DNA of 60,000 nucleotides from Cryptomeria japonica (lineage: Eukaryota; Streptophyta; Pinopsida; Cupressales; Cupressaceae): assembly GCF_030272615.1 (NCBI RefSeq), contig NC_081414.1:233108733-233168732 (forward strand), given 5' to 3'. Below the pieces are notes generated by a model. The model was not told the DNA's origin and did no database searches. It saw only the letters and a program-made list of their open reading frames with translations. The position numbers and the translations under genes are program-made. Positions 24,687-35,368 of this stretch are shown in pieces; within the stretch, counting starts at the first letter, position 1; each line of letters opens with the position of its first letter.

Positions 24687-24688
24687 CA

Positions 24689-25424
24689 TGTAATAACCCA
24701 CCATATTTAACCCAACAAAATTTGACCATTCTCTTTTTTTCTTTTACTAATCTAACACTCAGCAAGGAATTGGAACAAATTGATCTAATTCTCATCAAGG
24801 AATTGAAACAAGATTGATCTAATCTAATTCGCAACAAGAATAAGATGCATGATTCAAAATAAAATAAAACTAAATAAAAAGAACCTGGATACTTGCAATT
24901 GGTGTAGAATCCCCTATGAATCCTTTAATTAGCCTCCCTTGATCCTTCAAGCTTGAAAAAAAAATCCTCCAAAGCAACCTTAGCTATTCTCCAAAATGAA
25001 ATATGACTACCAAAACAATTACTTGAGAGAAGAATTTCTTCATGGAATAACCAACTCCTATTTTTCAAAACTTGCATATCATTTATAAGAAAAATCCCTC
25101 TATTCCACTATCTAGAAATTTTAATTAAAAAAGAGATTATTTTCCAATCTTTGATTCATGCAAATTGATTAAACTTAGTGGGGGAGTTACATGCAAGGAG
25201 GTGGAGATTCATCTAGAAGCTTCTTATTCTTCCTACAACATGTGCCAAAATTGGGAGTGAAAAATAAATAAATAAATAAAAATAATTATATTCTCCAAGT
25301 GTGTGTGTGTGTGTGTTTATTATTATTCTTTTATAACAATTATTATTCAATCATTTTAAATAGCTTAACCAAAATATAATAGAATTGCATTTAAATAAAA
25401 AAGTGATAAAGGAGGGTTGTGACA
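24689..25424 (-). repeat. Gypsy F 5' LTR
   Basis: The 736-bp partner of 21079-21818, with intact TG...CA ends on the minus strand and the expanded (TG)n run near 25300. Confidence 0.93.
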
Positions 25425-25480
25425 AACTCATTCACCACCCCCCCCCTCAGTTGTCTTCCAGTTATCTAAACTATCTAACA
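25425..25480 (+). repeat. Copia2 3' LTR, last part
   Basis: The sequence from aactcattcacc to ctatctaaca restores the last 50 or so bases of the Copia2 LTR after Gypsy F. The first five bases are the TSD of Gypsy F. Confidence 0.92.
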
Positions 25481-25577
25481 CATCCACACCTAAACAAGGT
25501 ATATTTGTGCACCATTAATAAGTCTTGGGTGATAAAAAATAGTTAGTGGCTCATCATAGGTCCTACATCCACACCTA
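25481..25577 (+). repeat. Right half of the tandem duplication around Copia2
   Basis: Begins with the Copia2 TSD catcc, then catccacaccta... through a copy of 14300-14362 and a second ctacatccacaccta. The unit length is about 85 bp. See 14300-14363. Confidence 0.8.
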
Positions 25578-28500
25578 GATAAGGCATATTGGTGGGCATA
25601 CAATCATAACAATCTTACTTGAACGAATAGAGATTTTTCATGTGCGCGACATATTTTATTCCAAAAATTCATGATCACCCCTATAATCCAAAATATCAAA
25701 ATCAAAATCCAACCTTAAAAGAAACTGAAATTAAAATCTAAAATAATCTTGTAAAACAAAGGAAAACAAAGGGTTAAAATCTACATCTTATTACCCGAAT
25801 TGTATTCCAAAATCATCTATCTCAATTAATCATCCTGATCTAAACTCACCCATCCAAATCAAAATGATAATCATGATTAAGACCTTAAATACAAGAATTA
25901 TTTACAAAACTAAATATGCCTAAACTATAATGCCTGCAAAAATACCCTAGAGAAAATAACTAAACTAACAAATAGAGATAAAAAAATTTTAAGACATTAA
26001 TTAATGCAACATAGTAGCTATCATTACTCCAAATCATAGATTAACATCACATGAATGCATATAACATCATGAACATAACCATACCCATAACAACACATAA
26101 CATAAGTGGAAATAATATCATAACAATTATCATATCAATGCTTATATTTGATCTTTCATTCACTCATTCACTTTCTCCTCAGGGTATCTTAACATCACTA
26201 CTTACTAGTAACGTCACAATAACACATCCATATCATGAAATCATTAGATCCATTTTATTTAAGTTCTACTCAAGTATTTTCTTCCTATCTTGAGATTATG
26301 AGCTATCAAATGTATATCTTCTTAACCCCATTAACTTTCTAAGTTCATTTTAAAGAACCAAATGAAATGTTTCCTAATCCCCATATCTTCCATTATTCAT
26401 CTATCACATCATGAATCTATATATATCCTTCCCCTACAAATGGAACTATATTATTTCCTCAAGAATATCCATTGCACAATTCATCAAGATTACTATCCAT
26501 ATACATAAGCAAGATTATTACAACAAGTATTAATCTTCTTTCCAATTAGGATCTCATGCTACTAGACCAATTTCCATTTGATAAAACAAGAATGTGCATA
26601 ATCTAATCATTCAATTAACTAATCCAACATAAGATCTCAATCTTAACAAATTGAACATTCTTACAACATGAACCATATAATGAATACAACATCTTATTTC
26701 ATTACGAGATCATAGTTTCTACTTCTTCATGTCCTATAACATGGCATAAGAATACATAATCTCTCTTACATTTACACTGTCATCATGATAAAATATACTA
26801 TCTCAAATGCATAGAAATCAGCTCCGCGTAATGAAGAATCATAGTGTCCATACCAATCTACAACTATTCATTCATTTCCATATTCTAAAGGTAACTAACA
26901 ATAAGGATTAACATCTTCCAAATCAAGGCACACAAGATCGATAGCATAACCAATACCGTCCACAAGATATATACAAGATAATTCTATTTGTATCACTCAA
27001 TCTTTTAATTTCCTTCTAATCTAGAATTACATACACATTATCCATTTACAAAAATCTCATCCAATACATCTTATTTTGAAATCAACCTACTACAAGTCCT
27101 AATAGATATATTCACACGATACTAATTGCATAGTCTTCTTTATTATTACATCTTTCTCAAGATACGAAACACATGATATCAATTAATATTACATAGATTA
27201 TACTCCAAAGACCCCTCCACATAATTAGATAAGATATATCTATGTCCATGCATACAAACAACCAATGAAGAACATCCCAATGGAAGAAGGCATCAAACCA
27301 CCCGACCATGTGGAACCAAATAGGAACCACCCCTTGTGTTAGGAGATGACATGGGGTTCCAACTCACACTAAAGACCTAGGCTGACATTTAACAACCAAG
27401 GGAATCAACAAGAAATCCATAAGATAAAAACCAAGAACAATGAATCAAAACACATCACAGGGCTAAACACAAATCAATAAACTCCCAGAGGCATAATCAA
27501 TAATCAATGCATAAGGATAATGGACACATGTAGGGAAGAATGTCATCACATGCTATCCTCACAAATAAGAGAATAATATTTAAATATCAGGATATCCACT
27601 TAGCACTACGGGATCTCCAACCGCATCCCTGATAGACATCTGGAGCCATCTCAAACTATGAGCAATCAAGGGAGTTTGTCTTATCGTCTCCACAGTCTTC
27701 CCAAGCTCATCCCGAGTCTCCACTCAAGAGATATGAGATGGGGCACCATAACCAATTTATTATCTTGATTAAGTAAATTACTACTTACCCAAACCCACTA
27801 ATCAATTATTAAGATTATCACTTGCAGTTACAAGAAAAACTCTCCATGTGGTTCCTTGGTTGGTCTAGACCCTAGTGGTCTATTGCTTATGACCTCGGTC
27901 CACACATGCAAGAGACCACTCCCCCTAATAATGGACCAATACCTTAGGGTATAACATAAAAAAATAACATCACATAAACATCATGAAGGCTCTCTAAAGA
28001 TATAAACACAGTCTCAGCATTACCAATACAAATTAAAGCATAACATGAATCATATATCCAAATACAAGCAAGAGCCTTCACCAAATCAATACAAGAATAA
28101 ACCAAGGCCAATGTAAGAGATTAAAAGATAATAAAAAATCATTACTAATACCCAATAGTGAGGCATGAACATCCCACTAGAGTTCTCATAATCATTCCTC
28201 AACAACAAGGCATTTATCCTCTTACTGGAGCTAAGCATCACATAAGCACAACCCTCGATAGTAAGGCACAACTCATCCTACCAGAGCCATATAAAATTAT
28301 GAAAAGATCAATATAAAATCAAAGGCACCTCTGAGAACCTCAACATCAATCACAAAATCCTCTGGTACAAGCCCAAAATCCATAAAAGCATTCACACTAA
28401 GCAAAGCTGACAAAACTAACAACTCAGGGCAGAACTGCACAACAAAAACCTAGTTTAGCGCATTTGGGAGATAGTTTAGTGCATCTATGACATGTTTTAG

Positions 28501-30408
28501 CATTTTGGGGTCTTCTTTTTGTGTTTTGGGTTCATAAGACAAAAAATTAATAAAAATAGACAAAATAGGTAATGAAACTTGCCTAGTTCACACATAGGCC
28601 TACAAAATTGGTAAATAACTCTCCCAAAAGATGCAAGAGGACAAAATAGGACTAAGACAACATGAAATTGGATTCACAATATCATACAAATGAATTTAAA
28701 TATCAAAACTATGCACCGCCTACACACAGACTTACGTAGAACACACCCAAATTGCACAAAACTTCACTATTAGATTCACTGGGGTAAAAAAAGGACTCTC
28801 ACACCATAGTGAATGGAAAAAAAAACTCTATCAGTCCAGAATAAAAGAAAACAACAAGAACTATACCCACAACAAAGATAACCACTTGCATCACAATCAT
28901 TACATAGATACATTCTCCCATTTCATATGAACATATGGATAAATAGAATCCTGAAACTTTTCTCCAATCAAAATAGAATAACATAGTATCAAATAACCAT
29001 TTCAAATACCAAGAAGACATTCTTTTAGGAAGACACAAAGAAAACAATTTCATTTTGCAAATCAAAATTTCAAGAATAAAGGCTCAGCTCCAACTTGGAG
29101 AAATCGAGTGATGACCAAGGCAATCAAAGAAGCGCAAAAATTCCAATCCAAATCTTCAGTAAACCAAATCCAAAACTTCCAAAGTGAAATCCCAAAATTC
29201 TTCTGGATGGTAACCTAACAACATGTCAAAAGAGTCCACTAAATAAAAACCAAATTCAAACTATAGAAATCCACCAACCAATCAGAAAATTCTATAAAAC
29301 TATATATTTTACCTACCATGCATGAATACGAGGTAGATAATATAAAACTATATTATTTACTTACCTTCATAGAAAACAACCAATCGGAAGAGAGGGTACA
29401 AAAAAATTATATTATAACCAATTATGCAAATAATAATTAGTAATATAAACATAAATGGGATAGTAACAAATCCAATCCCAATAGTAAATAAATAAGTAAA
29501 AAGCTCAATAAATAGAAACTTATATTAAAATATAAAATCAAATCAACAATAAAACATAAACAATAAATAATTAATAAATCAATAAATAATAAATAAATAA
29601 TCATTAAACAATAAATAAATAACTAGAAAATCAATTAAGCAATAGATCAAATAAATCAATAAGTTAATCTCAATTAAATAATTATAAAACCTCAACAATA
29701 ATTAAATATCAAATAATCAATTAAACACTAAATAAACCAAATAAATAAATAACCATGCTATATAATACATTAATAAATCATATTAATATGATTAATTAAA
29801 TAATAACCATGCAACCACATCACCTCAAACAACCTGACAAAAGGGTCAAACACTGACACAGGACTCTAACCACCAACTTGCACCACAACACAAAACTGAC
29901 AAGGTGAACAACTTAAGCATAGAGTGTAAGAGGGAAACACATGCCATCTCCATCATCTTGCTATTGGGATAAAGACACACTCAAACTTGTGAGACCAGGT
30001 GGAGTCGATGTTTGGTACTTGCAATCCTGCATCCACCATTAAACAGAATACAACATATATACAACACATATACATCATATATGATCAAGCAAGTGATTAA
30101 GAATCACAACATCATATCATGCTCACAAAGAGCAGTATGACATCATCTCTAATCACAAATACACTAGAAGATAGTCACAATCATCATAACGTCATCTCAA
30201 TCATCATCATAATCATGGAATAGGGTTAGCATAATCAAGATGTCTTGATATCCTCATAAGAAATATAATCCATACATGAATAATGACTGCATCTAGATCA
30301 CTACACATAAGTCTGATCATCATATCAGTCCAGGACATAAATTTATCCATATAAATCATAATGAATCCACTAATGTCAAAGAGACTATCAGAGCAGAAAT
30401 CTAAAAGT
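25578..30408. other. 4.8-kb AT-rich non-coding block
   Basis: No frame of useful length and no recognised domain on either strand. The block is A-rich on the plus strand, with many ATAA/AATA runs between 29400 and 29810. It could be the body of one very long LTR or the non-coding part of a large retroelement, since the minus strand at its right edge begins TGTAGTGCCCCTCC, a plausible LTR start. No partner LTR is present. Confidence 0.4.
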
Positions 30409-30542
30409 GTATATCACACCCTCTCATAAAGGATGAGTCGGGGAGGGGCACTACATAAAATCATGTTAATAAAATGTATATCACACCCTCTCATAAAGGA
30501 TGAGTCGGGGAGGGGCACTACATAAAATCGTGTTAATAAAAT
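30409..30542 (+). repeat. 67-bp tandem duplication
   Basis: Two almost identical 67-bp units, 30409-30475 and 30476-30542, each with tatcacaccctctcataaag and gtcggggaggggcactaca. They differ at only a few bases (for example tcatgtt and tcgtgtt), so the duplication is recent relative to the surroundings. Confidence 0.95.
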
Positions 30543-30931
30543 AATAACATTGTATATTTAAAAAAATTAAAAGTAAATATCACAAAATTATAATATCTAT
30601 ATTTCTAAATAATAAAATCAAGGAAATGAAGACATATATAGTCTTTGGGATGCATGAACCAAAAATAAAAGTATCTTAGAAAGTTTTAGTGGTTTGGAGT
30701 ATTGACTCTACATGTAGAAGCTATGGTGTAAAGTATAATTGAATTGATGAGGGGGAGGTGACACCTAACTACCATTATTCAAGGAGTTGAATGAGGTAGA
30801 GATGAGATACGATCTCATGAATAAAGGAGATGATGCATGTCCATGACTATTTACTAATCTATTTAAGAATACATATTTATTACCTAAGTAAACTTAATAT
30901 AAGGTACAATAAATAAATAATTACACCAACA
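30543..30931 (-). repeat. Partial copia 3' LTR (Copia G)
   Basis: On the minus strand TGTTGGTGTAATTATT starts at 30931, directly after a G-run polypurine tract (TTAAGGGGGG, 30932-30941). The LTR-like sequence runs leftward to about 30543, where the tandem duplication begins. The inner end could not be defined. Confidence 0.6.
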
Positions 30932-31149
30932 CCCCCCTTAACTACAACTTAGGAAATAAAAATGAATCTAATAAAGAGAAGCCATTTTAGGCACCCATAA
31001 ACAATCTCATAAAATATCAATGTACAAACAAAATATTGTACCCCAATAAGAAGAGAAATAAAATGTATAGGAAAAAAATCTATTCCAAAGAGGGAAGATG
31101 AAGGACTATATAACCCACCAGAAGTGATAATTACCTCCATCCCTAAAAG

Positions 31150-31275
31150 GGTTCTATGAACATAAGTGCCTTCTAGAAAGGGTTTGGTGAAAATATTTAC
31201 AATTTTCTATCATGTAGGTATTGTCACATGAAATTTCACCTTGTTGTATTAGATCCAACATTCTAGTGACACAAT
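31150..31275 (-). pseudogene. Copia G RNase H C-terminal remnant
   Basis: The minus strand encodes VNIFTKPFLEGTYVH, preceded by KVKFHV and two stops. This matches the conserved copia RNase H end (ADIFTKPL...). Together with the polypurine tract and LTR at 30931 it marks the 3' end of a copia element whose upstream part is not recognisable. Confidence 0.65.
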
Positions 31276-31415
31276 GGAAACAACCTCAAGGTGTGGAACC
31301 CTTGCCATTAAGGTCGAATTTGCAGGGAAGGTTGGCTTCCTTTCTGATCTAGGTATGAGTATCAGTCCATCCCAATACTTGAAAGTCCTACTCTAATCCT
31401 ATTCTATCCACTTTC

Positions 31416-32356
31416 TATTGGCAATTGACACTCATCCGGTGAGTTCAGTTGGTTTCTGATAGTTGCATATTGGTCTAGGGTTGTCATTGATGGCAACTCT
31501 TCGTGGTGATTTGATCTGGTAGTTGTGATTCATCTAGTTATCCAGAAGTTGGTGGTAACCAGTAAAATAGGGTATTTCGGTAATGTGTTGGTCCGGAATG
31601 ATTTTTGATGATTGTGATATTTTTGGTGATTGTTTTTGTGATCTCGTTGATTGGGCAGACCTTTAGGAAGTGTGTAATTATAACCTTTTGGTCCGGTGTT
31701 ATGTTTTGTTCAAGATTGAAGCTGACTTGGAGCTACACGTTACATCTCTTGAAGCCACATGAAGGAGATTGCTTTTGTGTTAAGACTGGATATATAAGAT
31801 CGATTTGGTGGTTGATTTTTTGTGTGATTGAGCATAGTTCCATGTGTGCATTTTTCTTTCAGACCAACCGGTAGCTGACTGAGATAGAAACAGAGTATTC
31901 AGTAGAGCGGAGATAGTCAGACATTCAGTTCTTAACCAGAACTCATTTTCGCATAGCCAGATACCAATTAAGAGTTTATTTCATTATACTTTCTCATCAT
32001 AATCAAATTGTAAGTCAATGAGACTTTCCTGAAGGTTGTAGCCTTCAGGGCAACTTTATTTGAGTAGTGAGCTCTAGGTAGTGAGCCTGAATGCAAGTGT
32101 ATTTCCCATCTATGTAATATTTATGTACTCCTAGCCATAGTATATGAATATTGTGGGTTCCAGCCCCACCATGGTTTTTCCCTTTCCGGGTTTCCACTAA
32201 AAAATTTCGGTGTTGCTGATTTGTGTATTCTTTGTTGCATGTTTATGTTCTTTCCTGTTGTGCATTGTTAACTAGTGGATGAAGAATAAGTTTTTAGTTT
32301 TAACTTCCGGTAGATCACTGATTCACCCCCCCTCTCAGTGATCTTTGATTCTAACA
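31416..32356 (+). mobile_element. Solo LTR of a Sirevirus-like element
   Basis: A single 941-bp LTR (TATTGG, a mutated TGTTGG, to TCTAACA) is flanked by a perfect TSD ctttc (31411-31415 and 32357-32361), with no internal region. It carries the CCCACCATGGTTTTTCCC block and a perfect C-run hairpin (agatcactga 32312-32321, tcagtgatct 32335-32344). A solo LTR with TSD is the product of recombination between the two LTRs of a full element. Confidence 0.95.
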
Positions 32357-32361
32357 CTTTC

Positions 32362-32931
32362 AAAAGGAAAAGGAAGAAATATATTATAGAAAATGAAGGA
32401 GAGGTGATACAAATATATTAGAATTGTTTCTCCCTACTCGGAATAGAGAAAAGAATCAATGTAACTACCCAAATAAACTCACACAATTATCATTAATACT
32501 AGATTAAAAAAACATGGAGGTTAGGGTTTTTGATAAATTCTAAAAGGGAAAATATTTTTCATAGTTAGCCTTCACAAAACAAGATTATCACAACACACAT
32601 ACATAAAAGGTAGAAAAAATTCATTCAACATGGAGGTAAAGAGCTACTACATAATATATCCAAATGGAGAAGAGATAAAATGGTAGCTTCTATTCATTCA
32701 TAAGCCAAGTGTCAATTTACAATTGTAAAATACATCTATCTACAATATAAACAAGTGGAGAATCCCTTTACAATGAGGCTTAGTAGCCTATTTATAGATT
32801 TGTGGGTGTAGAGGGAGAATAATGCATGAATGACAAGAGAAACCCTTACTTTATGCCACCCCATGAATGCAAATGGATGTTTTTTCAAAAAGACATGGAG
32901 GTATCCAAGGGAGCTTGAGAAGATGTTGTAG
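32362..32931. other. AT-rich spacer, nothing recognised
   Basis: No domain, RNA gene or LTR boundary seen on either strand. Confidence 0.45.
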
Positions 32932-32936
32932 GAGCT

Positions 32937-33859
32937 TGTTGGCATATGGACACTCCAATGAGACATTGTGTGTGATTGAAGGTTTTGTCATTGATGGCAA
33001 CCTTGCAATCCTATGGCACCGGCAAGACATTATACCGACAAAGCATTACACAGGCAACCTTGTAATCCTATGGCACCGGCAAGACATTATACTGGCAAAG
33101 CATTACACAGGCAACCTTGCAATCCTATGGCACCAACAAGACATTCTATCGGCAAAGCATTATTCAAGCAAGACAGTGCACCAGCATCAGCAAGAACAAT
33201 CTACACCGGCGCCGACACCGACACAGAAGAAAAGATGTATACCGGCACAGAGGCCGACAGGATTTTTGATATGTAATATTTTGTTTATTATTGTAAGCCG
33301 ACTTGGCAAATTGTAAAATGACTCTTGTATATAAAAGAGATCATTGTAGACATTTGTAAGATATGGATAGGAAGTATAAAGAAAATTATTAGGCAGACCT
33401 AATGTGTGAATTATAGGTCAAGGGTATATGTAAAGAACAAAGCAAGAACCAGTACCGAATCTGGAATTAAAGATGCTATTGTAAAGTAGTATAGAATATT
33501 GGATCTGTATAATCCTCATTGTAAGTCAGTGTGACTTCTTATTGAGCAGTGTGCTCTAGGTAGTTGGCCTTCCTGCATGTGCAGGCCCCTATTGTAAGTA
33601 ATATTCTCTTATTGGCCAGTAAGTGAATATTGTGGGTCACAAATCCCACTGAGGTTTTTCCCACACCAGGTTTCCTCGTTAAAAATCTTGTGTTATGGTG
33701 TTCTTTTCATGTGGATGCATTTGATTCTGTTAATTACATTAATTCTTGCATATCGGTATACTGTTACTTTATATTCTACATGTTTTGTATTAAGAAAATC
33801 TCATTACCAGTCAGATACTGATTCACCCCCCCCTCTCAGTATCTATGGGAACCCTAACA
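32937..33859 (+). repeat. Copy A 5' LTR
   Basis: TGTTGGCATATGGACACTCC... to ...ACCCTAACA, 923 bp. It contains a three-copy 57-bp tandem repeat (32996-33166), the palindrome CCTGCATGTGCAGG (33572-33585) and a perfect hairpin around a C-run (agatactga 33813-33821, tcagtatct 33837-33845). It is clearly related to the copy B LTRs. Confidence 0.92.
32996..33166 (+). repeat. Three tandem 57-bp units in the copy A LTR
   Basis: Units begin with ggcaacctt at 32996, 33053 and 33110, each holding ggcaccggcaagacatt or a variant. Copy B has a single unit at the matching place, so this is an expansion in the U3 part of copy A. Confidence 0.93.
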
Positions 33860-33861
33860 AT

Positions 33862-33873
33862 TGGTATCAGAGC
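33862..33873 (+). promoter_or_regulatory. Copy A primer binding site (tRNA-iMet)
   Basis: TGGTATCAGAGC two bases after the LTR end. Confidence 0.93.
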
Positions 33874-33930
33874 CTGGTCCTCTATTTTCAGAAGTCTAAC
33901 TGCTTGAAGAAGATCTTGATACCGGTAAAG

Positions 33931-35064
33931 ATGGAAAATCTAATGAAGCAACTTGAAGGAGCTCTTACTGACTATGATGCAGAGAAGTTGAAAAATATCA
34001 AATTAGAAGATGATTTAAAAGCAACTCAGGACATTATTCAAGCACTTCAAGAAAATCTTACTGTTACAAGAAATAAGAGAAGAGAACTTTTTGAAAAATT
34101 GCAAAATGAGAATGATGAAAAGGAATCACTTAATGATATGATAAGCAAATTGAAACAAGAGATCATGACAACAAAAAATGAAATGCAGGATATGACTATG
34201 AGATTTTGCAAAGAGATTGAGGACAGAAAGAAGAATGAAGAAGAACTGACCAGAAGACTAAGTGATGCAGCAAATGAGAACACAAGACTTAGCTATGAAA
34301 ATGACATGTTGAAGACAGATCTGATGCATACTCAGAATGACTCAAATGAACTAATGAGACAAAAAGAAATCTTGGAAAGGGAATTGGAAACTGCAAATCA
34401 ACACAAAGAAAAATTCAAGAAAAGCTCAAAAGAACTTGGTACCTTATTGAAGAATCAAAAACCCAAAGGTGACACTTCTGGAATTGGATTTGAAGTTGGA
34501 GAAAGCTCCGATACTGCAAATACTCAGGATCACAGCAAATCGGTAAGACCTCCTAATACTTACAAATTCAATGGAAAATGCTTTAACTGTAATAAATATG
34601 GTCATAGGGCAAATGAATGTAGATCTAGGAATTATCAGAATATCAATCCTCCCACCAGTCAATGCTCTGAATGCAACAAAATTGGTCATAACTCTGAAAA
34701 CTGCAGAATGAATGTAAGATGTTATGTTTGTGGAAGATTTGGACATTTATCAAATCAATGCAGAACACAAACCGGCATAGGTTATGGGAAAGCTATACAG
34801 AAAAATAATGTAACTTGTTATGCATGTAACAAGATTGGTCATATTGCTAAATTTTGTAGAAGTAAAGGTACACCAGTAGACAACAAAAGTACTAGCTTGA
34901 AAGGTAAAGAAAAGGTTGAAGAGGTTAAGCAAGAATTCTCAAAGCAATGGATTAGAAAAGGTGATCTAAATATTGGGAATACTTCTCCATCGGTAGAACC
35001 AACAAATGCTCCACCGACAGGACAGAGCAGTGCTCCAACGGTAGGAAGTTCTTCATCTAATTGA
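33931..35064 (+). CDS. Copy A ORF1: gag-like coiled-coil protein with four CCHC zinc knuckles
   Basis: Uninterrupted frame of 377 codons. The open frame extends upstream into the LTR, but the ATG at 33931 is chosen because copies B and D start at the same place. Residues 1 to about 175 are charged and helical with many Leu/Glu/Lys/Asn heptad-like repeats (coiled coil). Four CX2CX4HX4C knuckles follow at residues 217 (CFNCNKYGHRANEC), 245 (CSECNKIGHNSENC), 264 (CYVCGRFGHLSNQC) and 296 (CYACNKIGHIAKFC). The tail is Lys/Glu- then Ser/Pro-rich. Such knuckles bind nucleic acid; the position after the primer site and the coiled coil suggest a capsid or RNA-packaging role. Copia gag normally has one knuckle, so four is unusual. 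A usual gag capsid fold is not obvious. Confidence 0.88.
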   Translation: MENLMKQLEGALTDYDAEKLKNIKLEDDLKATQDIIQALQENLTVTRNKRRELFEKLQNENDEKESLNDMISKLKQEIMTTKNEMQDMTMRFCKEIEDRKKNEEELTRRLSDAANENTRLSYENDMLKTDLMHTQNDSNELMRQKEILERELETANQHKEKFKKSSKELGTLLKNQKPKGDTSGIGFEVGESSDTANTQDHSKSVRPPNTYKFNGKCFNCNKYGHRANECRSRNYQNINPPTSQCSECNKIGHNSENCRMNVRCYVCGRFGHLSNQCRTQTGIGYGKAIQKNNVTCYACNKIGHIAKFCRSKGTPVDNKSTSLKGKEKVEEVKQEFSKQWIRKGDLNIGNTSPSVEPTNAPPTGQSSAPTVGSSSSN

Positions 35065-35220
35065 AGAAAATTATCTTGAGGGTTTGGCAATCTAATGACA
35101 CATGTGCTATTACTCCCTCAGTTAGAGAAAAGAAGTTGAAAATAACTCATTACCGGCAAATAAAGTTAAGCTAATACATTATCAATAAGCAATTAATGTG
35201 GTAGGTAGCAGAAAAGACTT

Positions 35221-35230
35221 TATAAAATAA
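35221..35230 (+). promoter_or_regulatory. TATA-like box upstream of copy A ORF2
   Basis: TATAAAATAA lies 148 nt before the ORF2 ATG, between ORF1 and ORF2. Copy B has TATAAAG at 49089, 151 nt before its ORF2 ATG, in an alignable context (then ggctc...cattcacc). This could be an internal promoter for ORF2. It is a sequence match only. Confidence 0.4.
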
Positions 35231-35368
35231 GGTTTTGGCTCCATTTCACTTCACCGAGCATTCAAACTTTCAAGAGCGCGAAGATTTCCGAGCTAAGGCA
35301 TTCCGAGCAAAGAGGCAAAGCATTTCAACAATCAATCCATCCAGAGGTAGAAAAAGGTATTTATCATC

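Larger units (their letters stand above)
21079..25424 (-). mobile_element. Gypsy F: gag-less Ty3/gypsy element inserted in Copia2 3' LTR
   Basis: LTRs are at 21079-21818 and 24689-25424, with a perfect 5-bp TSD aactc (21074-21078 and 25425-25429). On the minus strand the LTR begins TGTCACAACC and ends GGTTATTACA. Primer site and polypurine tract are in the expected places. The internal region is only about 2.9 kb: it starts almost at once with a protease-like region and ends inside the integrase, so gag and the integrase C-terminus are missing. The domain order protease, RT, RNase H, integrase is gypsy. RT wording resembles Tekay-type chromoviruses, but no chromodomain remains. Confidence 0.95.
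14364..25480 (+). mobile_element. Copia2: Sirevirus-like copia element, split by Gypsy F in its 3' LTR
   Basis: The 5' LTR (14364-15585) starts TGTTGG and ends CTATCTAACA. The same end closes the element at 25480. TSDs are catct (14359-14363) and catcc (25481-25485), one mismatch. The internal region carries gag, protease, integrase, RT and RNase H in copia order on the plus strand, then several polypurine tracts. Gypsy F occupies 21079-25424 inside the 3' LTR; the 3' LTR resumes at 25425. The two LTRs differ at their 5' parts, where the 3' copy is shorter. Confidence 0.92.

Noticed and set aside
30409-30542. Direct repeats considered as a CRISPR-like array
   Set aside because: Only two units, no spacers and plant retroelement context.
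32867-33316. 149-codon open frame with repeated HRQDI-like units
   Set aside because: It is the translation of the 57-bp tandem repeats in the copy A LTR and crosses the LTR boundary at 32937.
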